Of a stretch of 16,035 nt of DNA, positions 1 to 6,154 are shown in pieces. A program made the translations under genes and the position numbers. How positions within the stretch are numbered: the stretch's first letter is position 1; every line of letters starts with the position of its first letter. The stretch lies in NCBI GenBank assembly GCA_044223895.1, contig JBGALL010000042.1, positions 1 to 16,035 of the forward strand, in the 5' to 3' direction. The notes beneath the pieces are model-generated. The model saw nothing but the letters and a program-made list of their open reading frames with translations. It ran no database searches and had not been told where the DNA came from. The stretch is from CAKZSU01 sp044223895. GTDB lineage: Bacteria; Patescibacteriota; Microgenomatia; UBA10105; UBA927.

Positions 1-7
1 ATACCAA

Positions 8-622
8 TTACTTAGAAATACTCAATTTCTTATGTTCCGTTTCCAATACTTTTATGAGGTAATTTCGACTCCATAATTTTACTCCGGTACCAAAAGCGAC
101 TTTCCATGCCATCGAAGTAAATTCGCTGTTGGTAACAACAATTGCCTCATCACATCTATAGAATACTTTACCTGTATGCACTTGCTGAACAGCAGCTTCT
201 CCTACATTCCCAGTATATCTTTTTGCTTGTACAGCAATTTTTCGATTATCTTTTTCTATTATTAAATCAACCCCCGCATCACTTGTACGACCTGTACGTC
301 TAACTGAATAACCTAAGTTTTTAAAGAGCACTTCTAATCTTTCTTCAAATTCTTCTCCGCTCATTTTATCTATATCAAATATCCCTGTCTTTGAGAGTCT
401 TTGATATTTAACTATTTGTATGATTCTACCAAGAACAATTAAAACGATACCCAAAACAATAAGGAAAATAACAAGATGATTAAGATTAAATTGATTTGTA
501 AATGTCATTCCTGTTGTTGTGGTAATTAGTTTCTGGATAAATAAAAGTCCAATAGCAGCTATGACAAGTGTGAAAAGTAAATTATCAGAAGCTCTTTTGT
601 ATGAATATCGCCTATATGACAT
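8..622 (-). CDS. Membrane-anchored Mrr-type restriction endonuclease domain protein
   Basis: This 204-residue protein has two hydrophobic segments (about residues 15-31 and 48-67) followed by a cytoplasmic domain (about 85-195) that reads as the Mrr_cat / PD-(D/E)XK nuclease fold. The visible motif is GVDL with D119, then Q132-A-K134, preceded by a conserved-looking acidic helix (GEEFEERLEVLF, residues 89-100). In the Mrr family these residues bind metal and cleave DNA, often modified DNA. The same fold attached to two membrane helices is common in many bacteria and its role is poorly known, so restriction of foreign DNA at the membrane is an inference. No methyltransferase or specificity subunit lies beside it. 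The ATG at 620-622 has no Shine-Dalgarno. The stop is only 8 bp from the window edge, so its downstream neighbour is unseen. Confidence 0.85.
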   Translation of the reverse strand: MSYRRYSYKRASDNLLFTLVIAAIGLLFIQKLITTTTGMTFTNQFNLNHLVIFLIVLGIVLIVLGRIIQIVKYQRLSKTGIFDIDKMSGEEFEERLEVLFKNLGYSVRRTGRTSDAGVDLIIEKDNRKIAVQAKRYTGNVGEAAVQQVHTGKVFYRCDEAIVVTNSEFTSMAWKVAFGTGVKLWSRNYLIKVLETEHKKLSISK

Positions 623-708
623 AAAACTAATAAATTAAGGGAAATTATTCCAACAAGTTCAACATCTTAAGTGTGTGACAAGCACAAATATCTATCAATA
701 TGGTAGTA

Positions 709-945
709 TTATTTCTTCTTCGAATAATACCGGATGATACTGGGGACGAAGAGACAGAGTAATGAAAAAAGAAAGGTCTTGGTGGTGAAGAATTGCATGC
801 TCACCATGGTTAAATCGAATTTACCGGTAGAGATAAAGGTCAGCGTATTGCTAAATACAAAGATAAATCCATAGATAAACACCATAAATAGGAAAATCTG
901 AATACCAATATGAAGTTTTAGTAGTCGTTGGCCGAGGTTTTTCAT
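709..945 (-). CDS. Small two-helix membrane protein, function unknown
   Basis: The 78-residue product has two hydrophobic helices (about residues 13-34 and 55-72), a basic N-terminus (KNLGQRLLK) and a basic C-terminal tail (YYSKKK). That pattern predicts both ends in the cytoplasm. I recognise no family. Support that it is a real gene comes from the promoter: a perfect TATAAT lies 6 nt before the ATG, in the same arrangement as the helicase gene just upstream. It lies 18 bp downstream of the helicase gene on the same strand, and its own -10 sits in that gap. Confidence 0.6.
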   Translation of the reverse strand: MKNLGQRLLKLHIGIQIFLFMVFIYGFIFVFSNTLTFISTGKFDLTMVSMQFFTTKTFLFSLLCLFVPSIIRYYSKKK

Positions 946-951
946 GGTTCT

Positions 952-957
952 ATTATA
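952..957 (-). promoter_or_regulatory. -10 element TATAAT of the two-helix protein gene, leaderless geometry
   Basis: Read on the minus strand this is a perfect TATAAT followed by 6 nt (AGAACC) and the ATG at 943-945. Initiation about 7 nt downstream of the hexamer would place the mRNA 5' end on or next to the start codon. No clear -35 is visible. Confidence 0.6.
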
Positions 958-963
958 TCAAAT

Positions 964-2286
964 TCAACCTCTTCTGATCTTTTTATGGAAGTCTACCACT
1001 CGCTCATCGACGATAACATCGTTGGGATAGATCGGTCGGGTAAGTGATAATCCTTCTAGAGTTCTCGCCCGAGATAAGGCGACATAGGTCTGTCCATGAG
1101 CAAACGGGGAGCGACGAAAATCGATGACAACATTATCAAAAGACATGCCCTGACTTTTATGAATAGTTATCGCCCAGGCAAGTCTCAAAGGATACTGGGT
1201 CATCTTGCCAACCACCTTGGTAGTTATATTCATGGTATCTTCATCATACTGATAACGAATATTTTCCCACACTTCTGGAGTCACCGCGACCAGTTCCCCA
1301 GACTCATCGAGTGTTATATGAATCGAATCTTCGGTAAGTTTGCTGACAGTTCCCAGAGTTCCATTCACCCATCGACCCGCGGGATCGTTTTTCAAGAACA
1401 ATACTCTCGCCCCTTTCTTTAGACGCAATTCCATATCCACAGGTAAGGCTCGCTCTTCAGTAGGGAAATCCCCTTCCACCTCCGCCTTGTACATAAATTG
1501 TGGTTCTTCTATCAAAGCCAGTTTACTTTGATTTATGGTATCGACTGCATCATTGGTTGGACAGAGTATTAAATTCTTCCCCTGACCGGCATCAGGTTTC
1601 ACTCTTAAATTTAATGAATGTAGATCGGTTCCAGAGACCTCTCCACTACGAATGAGATTAAGGATTTCAATAAAGTGTTGCTGTTTCTGACGAAAGATTT
1701 GTTCAAACTCGCGTAATTCAAATTCTGCTTGATTGAAAACATCAGCACTGAAAAAATACGGCGTTTCATAAAACTGACGAAAATAACTAGCCTCTTCGTT
1801 TTTTAAGATTGGTGGTAATTGATAAATGTCCCCTACTAAAACCATTTGGACTCCCCCAAAAGGACGATTCCGATCACGTCCATTGATCCGTAAAAAGGTA
1901 TCAATAATATCCAACATATCTGCTCGGACCATCGAAGCCTCATCGATGATGATGGTATCGACATTCATATACATACTAGTGTTGTTTAACCTTCGAATAT
2001 CTTTTTTTTGAATCATGCGTGGAGGTAAACGAAAGAAAGAATGAATAGTCTGCCCATGAATATTTAAAGCGGCTAATCCCGTAGGTGCAAGGACAACTAC
2101 TTTTTTCTTAGTAGTATGGCGAAAATGTCGGATCAGGGTTGATTTACCAGTTCCTGCTTTCCCAGTCAGAAATAAATTTGCCGTAGAACCTTCGAGGATA
2201 GATAGAACTTCTAAATGCTCTTCAGAAAAAACAATTTTTTCTGGCTTAGAAATTATTTGTTTCACCAAGGCTGTCAGAGACTTCAT
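964..2286 (-). CDS. PIF1-like DNA helicase (superfamily 1B)
   Basis: A 440-residue ATP-dependent helicase with the ordered superfamily 1 motifs. Walker A is GKAGTGKST (42-50), Walker B is IIIDEAS (112-118), motif III is VGDIYQLPPI (151-160), the motif V region is LAWAITIHKSQGMSF (369-383), and motif VI is YVALSRAR (401-408) with the arginine finger. These are characteristic of the PIF1/RecD-like group, which unwinds DNA 5' to 3' and resolves G-quadruplexes and stalled forks. The protein is the short form: the sequence ends soon after motif VI, with no HRDC or other accessory domain. It is probably cytoplasmic and single-domain. The start is set by a TATAAT only 6 nt before the ATG at 2284-2286. 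It is divergent from the dioxygenase-like gene, with 60 bp between the two starts. Confidence 0.93.
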   Translation of the reverse strand: MKSLTALVKQIISKPEKIVFSEEHLEVLSILEGSTANLFLTGKAGTGKSTLIRHFRHTTKKKVVVLAPTGLAALNIHGQTIHSFFRLPPRMIQKKDIRRLNNTSMYMNVDTIIIDEASMVRADMLDIIDTFLRINGRDRNRPFGGVQMVLVGDIYQLPPILKNEEASYFRQFYETPYFFSADVFNQAEFELREFEQIFRQKQQHFIEILNLIRSGEVSGTDLHSLNLRVKPDAGQGKNLILCPTNDAVDTINQSKLALIEEPQFMYKAEVEGDFPTEERALPVDMELRLKKGARVLFLKNDPAGRWVNGTLGTVSKLTEDSIHITLDESGELVAVTPEVWENIRYQYDEDTMNITTKVVGKMTQYPLRLAWAITIHKSQGMSFDNVVIDFRRSPFAHGQTYVALSRARTLEGLSLTRPIYPNDVIVDERVVDFHKKIRRG

Positions 2287-2292
2287 TGTCTG

Positions 2293-2298
2293 ATTATA
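2293..2298 (-). promoter_or_regulatory. -10 element TATAAT of the PIF1-like helicase gene
   Basis: A perfect TATAAT on the minus strand, separated from the ATG by only 6 nt (CAGACA). The geometry predicts a leaderless transcript. No Shine-Dalgarno could fit. Confidence 0.65.
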
Positions 2299-2328
2299 CA
2301 GTGGTCGTGCAAATCAGCCAGATGTATG

Positions 2329-2334
2329 TATACT
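2329..2334 (+). promoter_or_regulatory. -10-like TATACT of the dioxygenase-like gene
   Basis: TATACT lies 12 nt before the ATG at 2347, giving a predicted leader of about 5 nt. A second candidate, CATACT at 2336-2341, lies 5 nt before the ATG. Both overlap the inverted repeat at 2330-2348. Confidence 0.45.
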
Positions 2335-2348
2335 ACATACTGTAGTAT
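2330..2348 (+). promoter_or_regulatory. Inverted repeat over the start codon of the dioxygenase-like gene (candidate operator)
   Basis: Two perfect 8-bp arms, ATACTACA and TGTAGTAT, are separated by TAC. The right arm ends on the AT of the ATG start codon, and the left arm overlaps the -10 candidate. A protein bound here would block both transcription start and the start codon region. A regulatory role is inferred from symmetry and position only. Confidence 0.4.
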
Positions 2349-2934
2349 GAATAGAACATCTAAATTAATTACAGCTATTCTTGGAATCATTCTGCTCATC
2401 GCGGGGGGAAGCATCTTCTTTCTTAATAATTCAGTCATCCGTCTGAATCGAAAAGCAAGCTGTAAACCAACGTTTGCCGATGGAGACGGTCCCTATTATC
2501 TTCCCAATGCCCCCTTTCGTGATTCACTTGCTCCAACCAACAATCACGGCCAACCATTAGTGGTAAGTGGAACTTTACTACAAAATGATTGTCTAACTCC
2601 AATTAGTGACGCGGTTATAGATATCTGGCAGGCCAATGAAGACGGTGTCTATGTAGACGATTGGTATCGAGGAAAAATCCGCACTGATGCCCAAGGAAAA
2701 TACCAGTTCGAAAGCGTGATGCCCAAAGGCTATGGAGAGGGTACAGCCCACCGTCCCCCCCACATTCATGTCAAAATATATCTCAAAGATCAATTGATAA
2801 TTACTTCAGAGATGTTCTTCCCAGAGGTAAAAGGAACCCCCGGATTTGATGATGCCTATATCATGACCACAACCATCAAAAAGAAAGACGGTGTAGAGAC
2901 TATTTACGGCAATCATGATCTGGTACTGCCATAA
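2347..2934 (+). CDS. Membrane-anchored intradiol ring-cleavage dioxygenase-like protein
   Basis: A 195-residue protein with an N-terminal hydrophobic segment (about residues 8-26) and then a domain resembling the non-haem Fe(III) intradiol dioxygenases. Recognisable blocks are DGPYYLPN (47-54), VIDIWQANEDGVY (90-102) and HRPPHIHVKI (135-144). All four expected iron ligands can be placed: Y107, Y129, H139 and H141, with R136 as the usual active-site arginine. Known family members cleave catechol or protocatechuate between the hydroxyls. The substrate here is unknown, and no aromatic degradation genes are nearby. The hydrophobic segment predicts the domain lies outside the membrane. The open frame extends upstream to 2215, but that would overlap the divergent helicase gene. 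ATG 2347 is chosen because the -10 candidates and signal anchor fit it. Confidence 0.85.
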   Translation: MNRTSKLITAILGIILLIAGGSIFFLNNSVIRLNRKASCKPTFADGDGPYYLPNAPFRDSLAPTNNHGQPLVVSGTLLQNDCLTPISDAVIDIWQANEDGVYVDDWYRGKIRTDAQGKYQFESVMPKGYGEGTAHRPPHIHVKIYLKDQLIITSEMFFPEVKGTPGFDDAYIMTTTIKKKDGVETIYGNHDLVLP

Positions 2935-2968
2935 TTATCACTCTATTCACAAGACTGCTAATTTGAGG

Positions 2969-2974
2969 TAGACT
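2969..2974 (+). promoter_or_regulatory. -10-like TAGACT of the metallopeptidase gene
   Basis: TAGACT is followed by 6 nt (ATCTTC) and the ATG at 2981. This is the same short spacing as at several other starts, and no Shine-Dalgarno is present. Confidence 0.45.
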
Positions 2975-2980
2975 ATCTTC

Positions 2981-3349
2981 ATGACCTTAGAAGAATTTGA
3001 AACCCTCGTTGGGGAAGCATTGGACAGTTTACCTCCTAAATTTGGTGAGAAGTTAAATAATGTCTCTGTCGTTGTAGATGTCTGGCCATCACAACATCAT
3101 CTTGCAGCGGGGAGAGTCGCTCCAGGTATGACCTTATTTGGACTCTACGAAGGAATCCCTCAGACCAAGCGAAGTCAGTATATGGCAGTACTTCCCGATA
3201 AAATTACTATTTTTGCGGGACCAATCGTCTATGCAGTGGGAGATGATATCGAACGGTTGAGAAGTCAGGTAAAAAAAACTGTCCTCCATGAAATAGGACA
3301 TCACTTTGGAATGAATGAAGCAGAGATCCGCAAAGCTCAAGGGAATTAA
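2981..3349 (+). CDS. Small zincin-like metallopeptidase (HEIGHHFGM)
   Basis: The 122-residue protein carries HEIGHHFGM at 103-111, a HExxHxxGM zinc site with H103, E104 and H107 visible. The third ligand is probably an acidic residue just after it (E113 or E115). Size, position of the motif near the C-terminus and the N-terminal MTLEEFETLVGEALDSLP helix match the zincin_1 family of short predicted Zn peptidases (PF06262-like) widespread in bacteria. No signal peptide is seen, so it should be cytoplasmic. Its substrate is unknown. The gene ends in a 4-bp tail-to-tail overlap with the 514-residue orphan on the other strand. Confidence 0.88.
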   Translation: MTLEEFETLVGEALDSLPPKFGEKLNNVSVVVDVWPSQHHLAAGRVAPGMTLFGLYEGIPQTKRSQYMAVLPDKITIFAGPIVYAVGDDIERLRSQVKKTVLHEIGHHFGMNEAEIRKAQGN

Positions 3350-4890
3350 ACAGCTGCTGTTCTTTTTCTAAACAAGTTAACTTCTTTGGCAAAGGCAATG
3401 GCCATTCGCGTTAGAAGTTCATTAGGTCGCTGTTCGTTATCCCAGCGATGCAAATGATCACGCAATACTCCCAAGACATTATATTTATGCTTCGATTCTG
3501 GTTGGTTATTATCAGTTTGCCACTGAATATGTTCATTTTTAAACATCATTCCTGTAGCGACTTCATCCACCCCTTGATGTGCTTCATGAGCTAGGGCCGC
3601 TTCTGCTACTACAATCGGGTAATCAAACGAGAGTTCACCATGGGGGTCCTTCTTCATCATCAGTTCTTCTAGTGAAGCTATTTGGAGAGATTCATAATAG
3701 TCTGGCTCTAATAACGCTCGGGTAGTTAAATATGATAAGACTTCTTTGGATTGATAGGCTTCACAACAATTTTTTAGCGCGCCTGCCACTCGCGGATCAA
3801 GTTTTTTAGTGTCAGCATTAAGCTGATTAGCATTATGTAAAAGTAAAAAGGCTTTGTTTAAACTTCCAGCTGCAAACGCCAATTCGAGGACAGCATAGTT
3901 GGTAAAATAATCGACACTACGGATAGAAGAGACAAAAGAGGCAGAATGTTTAAAGCGCTTTAATTTATCGAACTCCGATAATCTCGCAAAGTGAGGATCG
4001 TTCCCTGATTCAATCCGAGCAAAGTGTAAATAGCTAGCGAGCAAAGAAAAGGTATCTGCATGAAGTTCTTCTAATAAATTATCTCTGGCATGAGACATTT
4101 CATCTAAACAGAATTTTTTTCCTTCATCAGTAAATAAATAGAATTCAAGTATCCTTCCTCTGAGATCAGCATGAAGATTATTATCAAAGGTCTGCTGCAA
4201 AAATTTATCATATTCTCCACTATCTATATCCAAATCAAATAAGACAGCTTCATACCCATCTCGTAAATTCGCTCGTAAACACTCAACTTTATCTTCATTT
4301 GTATGGTCCGGAGCTATCTCCTCATACATGTTAAAAAAGGTAATGTGATCCATCTCCCGATATTGTCTCATGTATTCAGCTAATACATATGGATTTCTGG
4401 CCATATTGCGATAAATCAAGTCGAGAGTTTCCCTCGTATCCAAACCACTTACTTCAGCCGCTTCATCCATACTTATATCTATCTTTCGGGTTAGTATCAG
4501 ATGCGCATACGAGTTAGCCAGAAGATTAAGGTAAAAATCGGATTTTTCTTTGAGAGGACTGATACCCGATCCATTGGGAATCGCTTGTGCAAAAATACCA
4601 TTTTTAGAATCTAGGAAACTTACCAGTTGGGTACTGGCTCGTTGCTGTGCTGCTCGTTCAGCATCGCCCTGTTCATACCCAGCTGCCATAAGATTCTCTG
4701 TATGTAGTCGATAAAATTCATCGCCAGTCACAAATTTTATCGAGAATAAGTAGGCTTTGGGTATCTGAGCTTCAGGAGGAAATGAATCATATATTTTCTG
4801 AAGATTATCTTGAGCTGTTGAAAAAGAAAGCCTATCAAGGTCTACGGCAAACTTTTTAGCATCTTTACGAATTCTGTTTTCAAAATACAT
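3346..4890 (-). CDS. Hypothetical soluble, mostly helical 514-residue protein
   Basis: I do not recognise this protein. It is long, charged and without signal peptide or membrane helices, so probably cytoplasmic. The composition suggests an all-helical fold: many leucine/alanine-rich amphipathic stretches, for example around residues 330-360 (YAVLELAFAAGSLNKAFLLL). The segment at about 141-163 (MDEAAEVSGLDTRETLDLIY) looks loosely like a helix-turn-helix, but this could be coincidence in a helical repeat protein. It is its own transcription unit: TATAAT lies 8 nt before the ATG, the MOSC gene upstream has its own promoter, and the 3' end overlaps the metallopeptidase stop by 4 bp. Continuous frame, normal neighbours and a good promoter argue it is a real gene. 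Confidence 0.8.
   Translation of the reverse strand: MYFENRIRKDAKKFAVDLDRLSFSTAQDNLQKIYDSFPPEAQIPKAYLFSIKFVTGDEFYRLHTENLMAAGYEQGDAERAAQQRASTQLVSFLDSKNGIFAQAIPNGSGISPLKEKSDFYLNLLANSYAHLILTRKIDISMDEAAEVSGLDTRETLDLIYRNMARNPYVLAEYMRQYREMDHITFFNMYEEIAPDHTNEDKVECLRANLRDGYEAVLFDLDIDSGEYDKFLQQTFDNNLHADLRGRILEFYLFTDEGKKFCLDEMSHARDNLLEELHADTFSLLASYLHFARIESGNDPHFARLSEFDKLKRFKHSASFVSSIRSVDYFTNYAVLELAFAAGSLNKAFLLLHNANQLNADTKKLDPRVAGALKNCCEAYQSKEVLSYLTTRALLEPDYYESLQIASLEELMMKKDPHGELSFDYPIVVAEAALAHEAHQGVDEVATGMMFKNEHIQWQTDNNQPESKHKYNVLGVLRDHLHRWDNEQRPNELLTRMAIAFAKEVNLFRKRTAAV
3349..3369 (+). terminator. Weak candidate intrinsic terminator after the metallopeptidase gene
   Basis: A short hairpin AACAG-CTG-CTGTT starts on the stop codon and is followed by a T-rich run (CTTTTTCT). 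The stem is only 5 bp, and the site also lies inside the 3' coding end of the opposing gene, so the symmetry may be incidental. Confidence 0.3.
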
Positions 4891-4898
4891 ACAACTTT

Positions 4899-4904
4899 AT
4901 TATA
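4899..4904 (-). promoter_or_regulatory. -10 element TATAAT of the 514-residue orphan
   Basis: A perfect TATAAT on the minus strand lies 8 nt (AAAGTTGT) before the ATG at 4888-4890, in a very AT-rich 50-bp intergenic gap. It predicts a leader of about 1-2 nt. Confidence 0.6.
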
Positions 4905-4940
4905 TCAAAATATATCATTTATAAAAAATAAACCAAAAAA

Positions 4941-5435
4941 TTATCTTCGCGAGAAAATTATCACGCTGTCTCCAGGATGAATACTTCCATCGGTAAGTAT
5001 TTTCCCTCGTACCCCACCTTTATTTCGAAATTGTTTTTCAAATCCTGGCTTACCCGACAAATCACCAGGACGTTTACAAGGAGTACATTCTTCAGTAATT
5101 TCTATTTCAACTTCTGGGCCGATTTTAATAATTTTTTTGAGGCTATTATTCAATTCTTCCGCAGGAATGTTAACTACAAAATTTCTACGTGTTTCGCAGG
5201 CACTGTAGGAAGAGCTATCAATACTATCAATGGAGATAATACTCACCTCTCGAGGAATTTTTTTCCGTTCTGGTGACCCATGAGTTTGCCAGAAACCATC
5301 GCGGTTATAATAACGATCGCCAATCAGTCCTCCAGGAAACTCTCCTACTCCAACGCGAGCTTCTACCATTTCTACTAATTTCATTGCTTCTCCCTGTTTT
5401 GGAGTAATAAATACTGCTAACACTTCATAATTCAT
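4941..5435 (-). CDS. MOSC-domain protein
   Basis: The 164-residue protein is essentially one MOSC domain (the molybdenum cofactor sulfurase C-terminal family). Visible family marks are GGLIGDRYY (35-43), EVSIISID (63-70), RRNFVVNI (83-90), a CTPC pair at C117 and C120, GGVRGKIL (140-147) and GD (155-156). In MOSC proteins the conserved Cys handles sulfur or binds Moco; stand-alone members are linked to metal-sulfur transfer or N-hydroxylated base reduction, so the exact role here is open. No Moco synthesis or molybdoenzyme gene is in the window. TATACT lies 7 nt before the ATG at 5433-5435. It is divergent from the C39-like gene across 47 bp. Confidence 0.88.
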   Translation of the reverse strand: MNYEVLAVFITPKQGEAMKLVEMVEARVGVGEFPGGLIGDRYYNRDGFWQTHGSPERKKIPREVSIISIDSIDSSSYSACETRRNFVVNIPAEELNNSLKKIIKIGPEVEIEITEECTPCKRPGDLSGKPGFEKQFRNKGGVRGKILTDGSIHPGDSVIIFSRR

Positions 5436-5442
5436 GGATGGC

Positions 5443-5448
5443 AGTATA
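5443..5448 (-). promoter_or_regulatory. -10-like TATACT of the MOSC gene
   Basis: TATACT on the minus strand is followed by 7 nt (GCCATCC) and the ATG. Predicted leader is about zero. Confidence 0.5.
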
Positions 5449-5460
5449 CCAAAAATTATC

Positions 5461-5472
5461 CTATAATTATAG
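5461..5472. promoter_or_regulatory. Symmetric divergent -10 (12-bp palindrome) between MOSC and C39-like genes
   Basis: CTATAATTATAG is a perfect 12-bp palindrome that presents TATAAT on both strands (5462-5467 plus, 5466-5471 minus). The plus copy sits 15 nt before the ATG at 5483 and is the best -10 for that gene. The minus copy is 30 nt before the MOSC start, so it could be an alternative start with a short leader. Confidence 0.45.
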
Positions 5473-5484
5473 ATAGTAATCTAT
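5469..5484 (+). promoter_or_regulatory. Inverted repeat ending on the start codon of the C39-like gene
   Basis: Arms ATAGAT and ATCTAT, with AGTA between them; the right arm ends on the AT of the ATG at 5483. The layout resembles 2330-2348 and 9865-9877. Function as an operator is inferred. Confidence 0.3.
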
Positions 5485-6088
5485 GAAAAACACGCCAATT
5501 CCCCTCAATACTCGCTATATCCCCCTTACTCAACAACGCTGGTGCTGTGTCCCTACCTGTATCCAGATGGTAATGATCCGTCATTCTATTCCCCTCTTAC
5601 CTGCAGAATTAATCGGTTATCACCTGGGATTGATTGTCCCTGAAGATGCCCAAGAGCTATTCTGGAATCCCCGGACTGGAGAGAAACCAGGTGCAGGGTT
5701 CGGAACCCAAGCAGGAAAAGCCGAATATGGACCAAATGCAGTATTTAAAAAATTAAATATTCCCCTGATGATGACCTGGTCATTGATAAACAATTTTCCT
5801 GACCTTGAAACTTTTCAAACCTATCTTATCCAACGGGAGAATATGAATACCGATACCCTCGTCTGTTTTGATTGGGCCAGCCTGTTCGAGCCCTCATGGA
5901 AGGAACACAATGGTCATGTATGCGTACTTGATCGTGTTTTTTCAGCTGAAAATTCTGTTCGACTCATAGATCCTGATCCTTTTGTAGCCAAATGGCGAAC
6001 TGTATCTATAGACCAGTTATATCAAGCCATGAAAGTTCATGGAAAAGAACATAGTGGAGGTTTTTGGGAGTTGTCGCTAAAGCAGTAG
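5483..6088 (+). CDS. C39-like papain-fold cysteine peptidase-like protein
   Basis: The 201-residue protein resembles the peptidase C39-like fold. Near the N-terminus is a Gln followed by Cys and PT: QQRWCCVPTCIQM at 17-29, where C22 aligns with the nucleophile and Q17 or Q18 with the oxyanion-hole Gln. Later come GHVCVLDRVF with H145 and LIDPDP with D163, giving the Cys-His-Asp set in the expected order. No signal peptide or membrane helix is present, and no ABC exporter is adjacent, so it is not an obvious bacteriocin-leader peptidase. It may be a cytoplasmic or non-classically located hydrolase. The residue after the Cys is Val instead of the common Gly. The substrate cannot be read from the sequence. 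Confidence 0.75.
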   Translation: MKNTPIPLNTRYIPLTQQRWCCVPTCIQMVMIRHSIPLLPAELIGYHLGLIVPEDAQELFWNPRTGEKPGAGFGTQAGKAEYGPNAVFKKLNIPLMMTWSLINNFPDLETFQTYLIQRENMNTDTLVCFDWASLFEPSWKEHNGHVCVLDRVFSAENSVRLIDPDPFVAKWRTVSIDQLYQAMKVHGKEHSGGFWELSLKQ

Positions 6089-6142
6089 CAAATTACCTCT
6101 TTGAAATTCAGCTCTTATATATAGTAAGCTGATACAAGAGAT

Positions 6143-6148
6143 TATTGT
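6143..6148 (+). promoter_or_regulatory. -10-like TATTGT of the signalling cluster
   Basis: TATTGT lies 6 nt (CTATTT) before the ATG at 6155, the recurrent spacing of this window. It would serve the four-gene cluster at 6155-10595. It is a weaker hexamer than others; TATATA further upstream (around 6118-6123) is an alternative. Confidence 0.35.
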
Positions 6149-6154
6149 CTATTT

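Noticed and set aside
1096..2011. Several plus-strand frames of 60-110 residues opposite the helicase
   Set aside because: They are antisense shadows of a gene with full helicase motifs, and none has recognisable features.
2215..2346. Upstream extension of the dioxygenase-like frame
   Set aside because: It would overlap the 5' end of the divergent helicase gene and adds no family sequence; the -10 candidates and the signal anchor fit ATG 2347.
6115..6145. Hairpin CTCTT...AAGAG before the signalling cluster
   Set aside because: Only a 5-bp stem with a loop of about 19 nt; not stable enough to call a terminator or riboswitch.
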